The translations under genes and the position numbers were made by a program. From an uncultured Chiayiivirga sp. (GTDB lineage: Bacteria > Pseudomonadota > Gammaproteobacteria > Xanthomonadales > Xanthomonadaceae), in the NCBI GenBank assembly GCA_934525595.1, contig CAKSZJ010000003.1:62001-126000 (forward strand): DNA of 64,000 nucleotides. The letters are read 5' to 3'. The notes beneath the pieces are model-generated. The model worked only from the letters and a program-made list of their open reading frames with translations. It was not told the origin of the DNA and ran no database searches. Each line of letters begins with the position of its first letter. Position 1 is the first letter of the stretch. Below are positions 17,975-25,594 of this stretch, piece after piece.

Positions 17975-20239
17975 TCAAAACGCCCAGCGCAGCTTCGCCA
18001 GAACCTGCTCGGCGTCGCGCAGGTCGGCGATGTCGGAGAGCAGCCCGCCCAGGCCCTCGTGGCGCGGTGAGGGCGTGTCGCCATACTGGACCTGCGCGTC
18101 GCCGCCGCGTGCGTAGACCAGATACAGCTCGCGCTGGGGCGCGAACTCGTAGCGGTAGCGCAGCTGCATGCCGAAGCTGTTGCTGGTGAACGGCGACACC
18201 GGGTCATCGCTTTCCACCAGCCGTCCGCCGGCACCGATGCGATATGGGCGTGGTGCATAGGCGTCGATCGCCAGCCACTGGGTCTTGAGGCGCAGTTCGT
18301 GTCGTTCGCCGGGGAACCAGTTGAGGTCGAAATCCACGCTGTGGCGCTTGCGGCGGTAGCTGGCGAACAGGCTGTCCTCGCGCCAGATCAGCCAGTCCTG
18401 CGACCAGCGCGGGAACAGGGCCAGGCGCAGATCCAGATTGTCGCGCGGGTAGTAGCGCAGGCTCACCTCGGGCTGCGCGGCATGGCCGCGATTGCCTTCC
18501 TGGGTGACCAACGCGCCGGCCAGCCAAAGCCAGCGGCCCATGCGCGGCGATTCGTAGTAGCTGTACAGGCTCTCCAGACGACGTTCCTGCACCACCAGAC
18601 CGTGCCCGCGCGACACCCGATCATCGTAGCCGCGCCAGGTGCCGATCAGGTCGCTGTACCAGGTGCCGCCGTCGCGCAGCGCAACGCTGGCCGACAGCTG
18701 CAGTTCCGGCGGCAGCCTGTCGCCGCGGTCGTTGAAGCGGAGCTGCGGTTCGATGGCCCAGGTGATGCCGCGCCGCCAGTCGTCCTCGGGAAAATCGTTC
18801 TGGCGCAGGGTGCTGGTCCATTCCAGCTCGTTGTAATCGCCGCGACGCTGGTAGCCCACGTCGTTGAAGTCCAGGCGGCGGTCGAAATGGGTGAGTTCCA
18901 GTTCGTGCTGCCAGCGTTCGCCGGGCGTGTAGAACGCGCTCAGCCACGCGCCCTGTCCGCGGCGCGCACCGCCCTGCTCGTCGATCCGGCTGGCCAGTAC
19001 CTGGCCGGATACCAGCCAGCGCGCGTCCGGCCGCCACACCACGTCGATGCCATGCACCTGCGCACGGCGCTGCAGATACGGGCGGTCGGTCCAGGTGCCC
19101 AGGTAGCCGAGCGTGGCATTGCCGAAGCTGCGCATCAGCCGCTGCACCAGGAAGGCGCGGCCCAGGTCGTCGGCGTAATCCGACTCCAGCGCCGCCAGCG
19201 TGCCGTAGTCGAAACCGCCGGCACTGCCGGTCAGCTTCACCGCCGCGTCGATGTCACCCGTGCCCTGGCCGTCATCGCGCCCGCCGCCGATGCGGCGGGT
19301 GTAGACCAGCCGGCCGCTGTCGGGCGTGGTCACTTCGAAGATGCCCTGGTTCTCGGTGAAAAACGGACGTTTGTCGGAAAAGAACACCTCGATGGCGTCG
19401 AAGTTCACCACCAGATCGTCAGCCTCGACCTGGCCGAAGTCCGGGTTGAGCGCGGCGTTGAGCTGAAAGCGGCCGGACGGCTTCCAGTACAGGTCCAGCC
19501 CGGCGCGACCATCCGTGCCGTTGCCGACGAGGTCGTACTGCGCCGAGGCATAGGGCACGATCGACAGCAGCCCGCCGCCGCGATGACGCGGCACGGTGAT
19601 CGGCGCGAATTCGGAAACGAAGCGCGCCCGCGTGTAGCTGGTCTGTGGCGTGGCGCTGCGTTCGTTGCGCGAGGCGATGACGCGGTCGAAGTACACCGCG
19701 ATGTGGCGTTCGGGAGCGGCGTCCTCGCGCATTGCCGCCACGCTCCAGGGAATCAGGATCTCCACCGACCAGCGCTCGCCATCATCGTGCAGCGCATGCC
19801 GCCAGACGCCGTCCCAGTCGCTGTTGTAATCGTTCTCGTTGCTGATGACCTCATCGCCGATGCCGTTGCCCAGCGTCACCATGAAGTTGTAGGCCAGTCG
19901 CCCATCGCCATCGAAATCCACCGCGACGTTCACCCGATCGGCATGGCTCCCGGCATCGCGCCCGGCGCGCGGGCGCACCCGCGGGGTCGAGGCGGGCTGC
20001 TGGCAGACAAAGGAAATCGCCAGGCCTTCCGGCAGCGACGCAAGCCTGGCGACGGTCGAGTGGGTCGGCGCGGCCAGCGTGTAGGGGGCGGTGACGCGGA
20101 AGTCGTCGAACACCTGCGCCTCGCGCCAGAACGCCTCGTCGGGAATGCCGTCCAGCACCAGGGAGCCGGCGACAGGCGCGCCCGGCAGGGACAGGAGCGC
20201 CGAGGCGGCAAGGAGAATGGGCGTCGAATGGACGGACAT
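17975..20239 (-). CDS. DUF5916 outer-membrane beta-barrel protein with CBM9-like N-terminus
   Basis: 754 residues. A signal peptide (MSVHSTPILLAASALLSLPG) sets the start. Residues about 25-220 form a CBM9-like carbohydrate-binding fold (LDGIPDEAFWREAQVFDDF, SVEILIPWSVAAM). The rest is a DUF5916 domain that looks like an outer-membrane barrel: alternating aromatic strands such as LDLRLALFPRWSQDWLI, and a C-terminal ...LAKLRWAF with terminal Phe. The family is common in Lysobacterales and Bacteroidetes, and its substrate is unknown. It is convergent with the TMEM43-like gene (21 bases). Confidence 0.82.
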   Translation of the reverse strand: MSVHSTPILLAASALLSLPGAPVAGSLVLDGIPDEAFWREAQVFDDFRVTAPYTLAAPTHSTVARLASLPEGLAISFVCQQPASTPRVRPRAGRDAGSHADRVNVAVDFDGDGRLAYNFMVTLGNGIGDEVISNENDYNSDWDGVWRHALHDDGERWSVEILIPWSVAAMREDAAPERHIAVYFDRVIASRNERSATPQTSYTRARFVSEFAPITVPRHRGGGLLSIVPYASAQYDLVGNGTDGRAGLDLYWKPSGRFQLNAALNPDFGQVEADDLVVNFDAIEVFFSDKRPFFTENQGIFEVTTPDSGRLVYTRRIGGGRDDGQGTGDIDAAVKLTGSAGGFDYGTLAALESDYADDLGRAFLVQRLMRSFGNATLGYLGTWTDRPYLQRRAQVHGIDVVWRPDARWLVSGQVLASRIDEQGGARRGQGAWLSAFYTPGERWQHELELTHFDRRLDFNDVGYQRRGDYNELEWTSTLRQNDFPEDDWRRGITWAIEPQLRFNDRGDRLPPELQLSASVALRDGGTWYSDLIGTWRGYDDRVSRGHGLVVQERRLESLYSYYESPRMGRWLWLAGALVTQEGNRGHAAQPEVSLRYYPRDNLDLRLALFPRWSQDWLIWREDSLFASYRRKRHSVDFDLNWFPGERHELRLKTQWLAIDAYAPRPYRIGAGGRLVESDDPVSPFTSNSFGMQLRYRYEFAPQRELYLVYARGGDAQVQYGDTPSPRHEGLGGLLSDIADLRDAEQVLAKLRWAF

Positions 20240-20419
20240 GGCGCAGCGTTTCGCTCCGTGCGGGGCAGGGACGTCGGCTACGGTGCCGGGCGAAATGCTG
20301 GGAGTGGCCGGGAGGCGCGGACCGGGGAGCCGGCCGCGATGCGGATTTTCCCTCCAGCGGCAGCCGCGCCACAAGCTCCGGACGTCATGGATGACATGCA
20401 GCGTCATCCCCGAGACGTT

Positions 20420-20965
20420 TCAGGATGCGCCGCGCGCCGGGCTGCCGTCCGGGTTGCGCTCGATGAACCAGAGCCCGGCGTAGAGCTTGGGATCGATCGA
20501 ATAGCCCTCGCGCATCCGCGCGGCCAGCCACGCCGCCGCCTCGGCGCGGGGAATCTCGTGCACGCGGATGTCCTCGCTTTCGTCTCCGCCGCCCGGCCCG
20601 ACGCGGACCAGATCCAGCGCGCGCACGAAGGCCACCTGCTCGTTGCTCATTCCCGAGGAGGAGGGGCCGCTCATCAGGTGCTGGATGCGGCCTGCGCGCC
20701 AGCCGGTTTCCTCTTCCAGTTCCCGCAGCGCGGCCGTTTCCACCGACTCGCCGTCCGCAACGTCGCCCACCAGGCCGGCCGGCATCTCGATGCTGCGCGC
20801 ATCGACCGGGATGCGGAACTGCTCGACCAGCAGCAGGCGGTCCTCGGGCGTCACCGCCACGATGATGACCGCCGCACTGGCGTTGGTGCGTTCGGCGTAT
20901 TCCCAGTGCCCGCGGCACCGGATGCGCAGGTAGCGGCCATTGAAAAGCGTATCGGTTTGGTCCAT
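20420..20965 (-). CDS. Nudix hydrolase, ADP-ribose pyrophosphatase-like
   Basis: 181 residues with an intact Nudix box (GDVADGESVETAALRELEEE followed by TGW; pattern Gx5Ex7REUxEExGU). The EQFRIPVDARSIEMPAG segment before it resembles NudF-type ADP-ribose pyrophosphatases, which recycle ADP-ribose and related nucleotide sugars. The exact substrate is inferred from this similarity. It diverges from the beta-propeller gene with 151 bases between. Confidence 0.88.
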   Translation of the reverse strand: MDQTDTLFNGRYLRIRCRGHWEYAERTNASAAVIIVAVTPEDRLLLVEQFRIPVDARSIEMPAGLVGDVADGESVETAALRELEEETGWRAGRIQHLMSGPSSSGMSNEQVAFVRALDLVRVGPGGGDESEDIRVHEIPRAEAAAWLAARMREGYSIDPKLYAGLWFIERNPDGSPARGAS

Positions 20966-21116
20966 CGTTCGCGCCCCGCGCTATCCTGAATTTGCGGCAT
21001 TTTCCCCGGAAACACGCCCGGAGCGACAGCAGCGCCTGTCCCGTCCGATTCCGCGCCGCGGCGGAACCTCCGGCCCTCGCGCCGGTCCAAGTCGCCCCTG
21101 CATCCAAGGCATCCCC

Positions 21117-22502
21117 ATGAAATCGTTTCTCGTTCCCGCCCTGTTCGCCGCATCGCTTGGCCTGGCCCATGCGCAGGCGCCCGTGTCCGCGTCGCAGGAC
21201 GCCGCAAGCCCGGCGGCCCAGTCGTCGGAGCTGGAGGCCAGAATCGCCGCGCTGGACGATATGCAGACGCTGTCCCAGCTGGTGGTGCACTACCGGGAAA
21301 CCGGCGATCTGGCCGCCGAGCTGGCCGCACTGGACCGCCGCATCGCGCTGCGTCCGCATATCGGCGCCTACAAGCTGGACAAGGCGGTGACGCTGGCGCG
21401 CGAGGATCGCAAAAGCGAAGCCTATACCGTACTCATCGAGATGCAGAACGCCGGCTATGCCTACGACCTTCGCAGCGACGAGCGCTTCTCCCGGATCGCC
21501 GATACCGAGGTGTGGGGCTACATCCTCGACAACCTCGACCGGAACCGGCAGCCGTTTGGCGAGGGCACGCTGGCGTTCACCTTGCCGCGCGAAGACCTGC
21601 TGCTGGAGAGCATGACCTACGACGCGAACCGCAGGCAGCTGCTCGTCGGCAGCGCGCGCGAGGGCACGGTGTACGCGGTGGGCGAGGGCGGCACGCTGGC
21701 GCCGGTTGCCGTGGCCGATGCCGAAAACGGCATGTGGGCGGTGTTCGACCTGGTTGCCGATGCGTCGCGCGGCGTTCTCTGGGTGGCATCGACCGCCGTG
21801 CCGCACTTCAAGCGCTACAAGGCGGAGACGGATCTGGGACGCGCCGGCGTCTTCAGGTTCGATCTCAAGACCGGCAAGTTCCTCAAGAGCTACCTGTCGC
21901 CGGTGGTGCCCGGGCAGCCCTTCTTCCTCTCCTCGATCGCGCTGGGCAAGGACGGCGAGGTGTATGTGGCCGACGGCGTCAACCGCGCCATCTACCAGGT
22001 GCGCGACGACCAGTTCCGCCGCGTCCTCCATGCGCCGATGCTCAGCTCGATCTCGGCGCTGACGGTTTCCACGGACGGCAAGCGGCTGTACATGGCCGAT
22101 CCGGAGCGCGGCGTGCTCGGCATCACCCTGGCCGACGGAAAGCCGTTCGACGTGCGCGTGCCGGAGAAGCTCTCGTTGGAGGGCATCAGCGCGCTGGAAG
22201 TCGTCGACAACGACCTGCTGGTGGTGCAAAGCGGCATGAATCCTGCGCGCGTCATGCGCCTTGCGCTTTCGCCGGAGGGCAACACGGTCGTCGGGGTGCG
22301 CCCGATCGCTGCCAGCAATCCGCAGTTCGGCAAGATAGGCACCACCGCGCTGGACGGCACCACGCTCTACCTGATCGCCAACGAGCAGAAGGACAACTAC
22401 GACCGCTTCGGCCTGATCCGCAACAAGGATCGCCTGGAAGGCACGCGGATCCTGCGCATGGACGCGGAATTCAAGTCCGACGAGCCGGGCGTTCGCCGCT
22501 AG
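21117..22502 (+). CDS. Periplasmic beta-propeller (SMP-30/NHL-like) protein
   Basis: 461 residues. A signal peptide (MKSFLVPALFAASLGLAHAQ) fixes the start. A helical TPR-like N-terminal part (about 35-130; ELAALDRRIALRPHIGAYKL) precedes a six-bladed propeller with SMP-30/gluconolactonase-like blades (LALESMTYD-type openings, KDGEVYVADGVNRAIYQV, DGKRLYMADPERGVLGI). The metal ligands of SMP-30 cannot be confirmed by eye, so it could be a binding protein rather than a lactonase. Confidence 0.72.
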   Translation: MKSFLVPALFAASLGLAHAQAPVSASQDAASPAAQSSELEARIAALDDMQTLSQLVVHYRETGDLAAELAALDRRIALRPHIGAYKLDKAVTLAREDRKSEAYTVLIEMQNAGYAYDLRSDERFSRIADTEVWGYILDNLDRNRQPFGEGTLAFTLPREDLLLESMTYDANRRQLLVGSAREGTVYAVGEGGTLAPVAVADAENGMWAVFDLVADASRGVLWVASTAVPHFKRYKAETDLGRAGVFRFDLKTGKFLKSYLSPVVPGQPFFLSSIALGKDGEVYVADGVNRAIYQVRDDQFRRVLHAPMLSSISALTVSTDGKRLYMADPERGVLGITLADGKPFDVRVPEKLSLEGISALEVVDNDLLVVQSGMNPARVMRLALSPEGNTVVGVRPIAASNPQFGKIGTTALDGTTLYLIANEQKDNYDRFGLIRNKDRLEGTRILRMDAEFKSDEPGVRR

Positions 22503-22525
22503 ATTTCCAGGCAGCTAGATTTCCA

Positions 22526-22545
22526 GTCGGCCACGTAGGGCCGAC
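22526..22545. terminator. GTCGGCC/GGCCGAC hairpin after the propeller gene
   Basis: A 7-bp perfect stem with loop ACGTAG begins 24 bases after the stop of the beta-propeller gene. It could end transcription or be a degenerate first member of the palindrome array that follows, since its arms resemble that array's GTCGGGG arms. No T run follows, so intrinsic termination is doubtful. Confidence 0.3.
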
Positions 22546-22550
22546 CTACT

Positions 22551-22716
22551 CGCCCCCGACGCACCGCGGCAGTTCGTAGGTCGGGGCCACGCCCCCGACG
22601 CACCGCGGCAGTTCGTAGGTCGGGGCCACGCCCCCGACGCACCGCGGCAGTCGTAGGTCGGGGCTACGTCCCCAACACACCGCGGCAGTTCGTAGCCCGG
22701 GGCTACGTCCCCGACG
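22551..22716. repeat. Tandem GTAG-headed palindromic repeats (REP/SMAG-like), four units
   Basis: Four units with GTAG heads at 22576, 22615, 22653 and 22692, so spacings of 39, 38 and 39 bases. Each unit is GTAG followed by a palindrome (GTCGGGG-CCACG-CCCCCGAC in units 1-2; CCCGGGGCTACGTCCCCGAC in the last), joined by GCACCGCGGCAGTTC. GTAG plus palindrome is the hallmark of REP elements in Xanthomonadaceae (SMAG in Stenotrophomonas maltophilia), which are spread by RAYT transposases. No RAYT gene is in the window. Units 1-2 are nearly identical; units 3-4 have diverged. Confidence 0.75.
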
Positions 22717-22773
22717 CGGTGTTCTACATGCGCTCCGCTCGCACCCTTACCTGTGCCAGCACGCCCCTGTCCA

Positions 22774-23703
22774 TAGCAGGCTGCTGAAATACCACCCGGG
22801 CAACTACACTACACGCATCCACTGACAGGTTCTATCCGATGCGCGGCACCGACGTTTTCACCGAGCAGTTGTTCAGCGCAAGAAGCTGGATGACTTCGTT
22901 CCCGCAGAGCATCCGTTGCGACCGATCCGGGATCAAGTCAACGAGGCACTGAAGCGCCTCACCGGTCTGTTTGCGCAGATGTACGAGCCCAGCTGGAAGG
23001 GCGGTCGGCCCAGCATTGCACCGGAGAAGCTGGCACGCGCCATGGTGCTTCAGGTGTTGTACTCGCGAGACTGCCAGCGAACTGCGCTACATGGGCCACA
23101 CGCTGGCTGACAACCGTCATGGGTTGATCGCCAATGCACGGGTGACACAGGCCGATGGCCATGCTGAGCGTGAAGCGGCCAAGGCGATGATCAATGATGC
23201 GCGCCAGTCCAATCCGAACGCCGACATCACCTTGGGTGCCGACAAAGGTTATGACGCGGCCGAATTTGTTGAAGCACTACAAGCGATGAACATTGCCCCG
23301 CACGTTGCGCAAAACACCAACGGTCGCCGCTCGGCCGTGCCGGACGAAGTCGTAGCCAGCACGGGATACGCCATCAGCCAGACCAAGCGCAAGTTGATCG
23401 AACAGGGCTTCGGCTGGGCCAAGACCGTAGGCCGGATTCGGCAAGTGATGGTGCGTGGCTTGGCGCGTGTGGATCAGATCTTCGTGCTGAACATGGCGGC
23501 CTACAACCTGGTGCGGATGCGAACCTTGGGGAGGTTGCGCCTTGAGGCGACGCAAATGGCCTGAAAAGGCGGAAAAAGGCCGAAAAACCAGATTTATCGA
23601 CGGCAAAAAGACGAAAACTGATCAAATATTGACCACTCGCCAGCGCCCCTCATGGCGAGGGAAGGAAACGCCGAATTTAGAGGGGTATTTCAGCAGCCTG
23701 CTA
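22774..23703 (+). mobile_element. Internally deleted IS5-type insertion sequence
   Basis: About 930 bases bounded by perfect 20-bp inverted repeats: TAGCAGGCTGCTGAAATACC at 22774-22793 and its complement at 23684-23703. The outermost bases may be target: ATAG on the left against CTAG on the right, close to the CTAR targets of IS5 elements. The transposase inside has lost its middle and is shifted. Full-size relatives are about 1.4-1.5 kb, so roughly a third is missing. The intact ends mean it could still be moved by an enzyme supplied from elsewhere. Confidence 0.8.
22839..23564 (+). pseudogene. IS5-family transposase, frameshifted and internally deleted
   Basis: The start MRGTDVFTEQLFS at 22839 is typical. 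A frame change within about 30 bases then moves coding to the frame that reads LRPIRDQVNEALKRLTGLFA... and ARAMVLQVLYS. At about 23068 the sequence jumps to the late part of the protein (SELRYMGHTLADNRHGLIAN... to ...LVRMRTLGRL). The lost segment, roughly 180-200 residues in relatives, includes the DGT segment with the first catalytic aspartate. The second-half landmarks HAEREAAKAMI, TLGADKGYDAAEFV, HVAQNT and EQGFGWAKTV are present. Not functional. Confidence 0.85.
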
Positions 23704-23957
23704 GCCCACGCGCGGCCGCCCGTCCATTCCCCGCATGGGGTATGACGGGGGTTTTCCTGATGGGCGCAGAATGCCGCCCCAACGCTCCCAATTTGAGCCG
23801 TTACCTTTCTTTTGAAACCTTCGTCGGGATGGCGGTAAGGGTGCCCGGAGCGCAGTCTCCTTTAAATTGAAAACAGTGCTTGTCGGCCTGATCGACACGC
23901 CGCCGACGGGCGGATGAATCAGCATTGGTTAATACGCGCCTGCCTGCGCCCGTCGCC
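23565..23957. other. Gene-free stretch between IS relic and exonuclease gene
   Basis: The first 139 bases are the non-coding right end of the IS element, ending in its inverted repeat. From 23704 to 23957 I see no gene or clear signal. This part is visibly less GC-rich than its surroundings (for example CTTTAAATTGAAAACAG near 23859) and contains a short CCGCC/GGCGG inverted repeat near 23900. It may be old flanking DNA brought in or eroded with the IS. Confidence 0.5.
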
Positions 23958-24845
23958 TCAGAGCCGGGCCTGCGCCAGCGCACGCCGCCGGGTCATGGGG
24001 CCGATCCGGGTTGTTGCGAAGAAGTCGTCGAGCAAGGCCACATCGGCGTGGCCGCGCGCGGCGTCGCCGATGCCATCGGGCAGAGGCGCGTCGAGGGCGA
24101 TCGTTGCAAGCTCGCGCGACATGAGGGCCTGGGCGCGATGCTCGCGCAGGCGCGCGGCGTGCGCGGCGGCACCGCGCAGGCGCAGGAACGGCAGTTCATC
24201 CACCCGCGCGAGCAGCGCGTCGAGCGAGCCGAAGTGTTCGAGCAGCGTCGCTGCGGTCTTGTTGCCGATTCCCGGTACGCCCGGGATGTTGTCGACCGGA
24301 TCGCCGGTCAGCCCCAGGTAGTCCGCCATCTGGTTCGGGTGGACGCCGTGTCGGGCCTTGACGCCGGCGGCATCCCAGCGCTGGTCGCGCGCGTAGTCCC
24401 ACTGCTGGTCGGCCGGGCCGAGCAGCTGCGAGAGGTCCTTGTCGGCCGACACGACCACGCCCGCGAACCCGCGCGCACGCTGGCGTGTCAGGAGGGTGCC
24501 GATCAGGTCGTCGGCCTCGTAGCGTGCGTCCTTCAACACGGCCAGTCCCAGCGCGGCCGCAAACTGCCGGCACTGCGCGAACTGGCGGCGGAGGCTGTCC
24601 GGCGCCGGTTCGCGGTTGGCCTTGTAGGCGGGGTAGAGTGCGTTGCGGAACGAGCTGTCCAGCGATTCGTCGAAGGCCACCGCAATGTGTGTCGGGCGTT
24701 CGCGTTCCAGCAGTTCCAGCAGGAAGCGGGCAAACCCGTGCACCGCGTTGACCGGCCAGCCATCGGCACCGACGAGGTCGTCGGGCAGGGCGTGCCAGGC
24801 GCGGAATACATAGAGGCTGGCGTCGATGAGGTGGAGCGTGGGCAT
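23958..24845 (-). CDS. 5'-3' exonuclease (PolA N-terminal / flap endonuclease family)
   Basis: 295 residues. It carries the FEN/5'-3' exonuclease acidic motifs: HLIDASLYVFR, VAFDESLDSSFRN, ARYEADDLIGTL, SADKDLSQLL, and the HhH GLTGDPVDNIPGVPGIGNKT. It resembles the exonuclease domain of DNA polymerase I as a free-standing protein (Xni/ExoIX-like but with the full aspartate set), acting on 5' ends and flaps. The ATG at 24845 was chosen because MPTLHLIDASLY begins at strand 1. It starts one base after the nitroreductase stop, so it is in the same operon. Confidence 0.88.
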   Translation of the reverse strand: MPTLHLIDASLYVFRAWHALPDDLVGADGWPVNAVHGFARFLLELLERERPTHIAVAFDESLDSSFRNALYPAYKANREPAPDSLRRQFAQCRQFAAALGLAVLKDARYEADDLIGTLLTRQRARGFAGVVVSADKDLSQLLGPADQQWDYARDQRWDAAGVKARHGVHPNQMADYLGLTGDPVDNIPGVPGIGNKTAATLLEHFGSLDALLARVDELPFLRLRGAAAHAARLREHRAQALMSRELATIALDAPLPDGIGDAARGHADVALLDDFFATTRIGPMTRRRALAQARL

Positions 24846-24846
24846 A

Positions 24847-25413
24847 TCAGCCCTGCCACACGGAGAAGTGGGCCTCCACCGCCGGCCGCGGACGCTCGAG
24901 GGCCGCTTCGCGAATGCTGCCGACGTGGATGAAGCCGGCGATGCGCTCGTTTTCGGCCAATCCCAGACGGGCGGCAACGGCCGGGTCATAGGCTGCCCAG
25001 CCGGTGAGCCACTGGGCGCCGAACCCCAGCGCCTGCGCGGCCTGCAGCAGGGCGAAACACACGCAGCCGGCGCTCAGGAGCTGCTCGACTTCCGGAATGC
25101 GTGAAGGCTGCTTCAGATGCGCCACGACCGCCAGCACCAGCGGCGCGCGGGAAAAGCGCAGGCGGTCCTTGTCGAGCGTGGCCTGTGCGGCAGCGGGGTT
25201 GAGCTCCACGGCGCGCGCCGCGAGGAATTCCCCCAGCGCGTGGCGGGCATCGCCTTCGATCGCCAGGACGCGCCACGGCGTGAGGCGGCCGTGATCGGGA
25301 ACCCGCATCGCCGCCGCCAGCATCCGCTGCAGCTGGTCGCGGGTGGGGCCGGGAGCGGTCAGCTGGCCGGAGGGTACGGAGAGGCGTCGGGAGAGGAAGG
25401 TCAGCGATTCCAT
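24847..25413 (-). CDS. Nitroreductase-family protein (YdjA-like)
   Basis: 188 residues, the short form of the nitroreductase fold as in YdjA. FMN-binding elements are SRRLSVPSGQLTAPGP (the Arg-Arg segment), LLSAGCVCFALLQAAQALGFGAQW in the middle, and GFIHVGSI near the end. These flavoproteins reduce nitro compounds or related substrates with NAD(P)H; the physiological substrate of the YdjA group is unknown. It diverges from the DUF1631 gene with 181 bases between. Confidence 0.88.
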   Translation of the reverse strand: MESLTFLSRRLSVPSGQLTAPGPTRDQLQRMLAAAMRVPDHGRLTPWRVLAIEGDARHALGEFLAARAVELNPAAAQATLDKDRLRFSRAPLVLAVVAHLKQPSRIPEVEQLLSAGCVCFALLQAAQALGFGAQWLTGWAAYDPAVAARLGLAENERIAGFIHVGSIREAALERPRPAVEAHFSVWQG

Positions 25414-25487
25414 GGGATTCCGAGAAACGGCTGCGGGAGCCGGACGAGCTGTGGGCAAATCGCGGCAGGATTCACACGCCCCCGGGA

Positions 25488-25493
25488 TAGAAT
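25488..25493 (+). promoter_or_regulatory. TAGAAT -10-like hexamer before the DUF1631 gene
   Basis: The sequence GGGATAGAATCGTGCA lies about 100 bases before the DUF1631 start, in the divergent intergenic region. TAGAAT is one mismatch from the sigma-70 -10 consensus. No convincing -35 is seen 16-18 bases upstream. Confidence 0.3.
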
Positions 25494-25594
25494 CGTGCAT
25501 ACTCGTTTCCGGGGAATCCGCGCGACGGATGGCTGGAAGCGATCCAGAGATCGGGGCTCTTGTGGCCCGCGTGTCCGCAACAGGAGAGTTCACT

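Noticed and set aside
18299..20989. An 896-codon plus-strand frame across the DUF5916 and Nudix genes
   Set aside because: Antisense to two recognisable proteins with signal peptide and Nudix box; its own translation has no family features and no ribosome site.
22551..22716. CRISPR array
   Set aside because: The spacing is regular, but the whole unit repeats with no unique spacers. Units are GTAG palindromes, and no cas genes are present.
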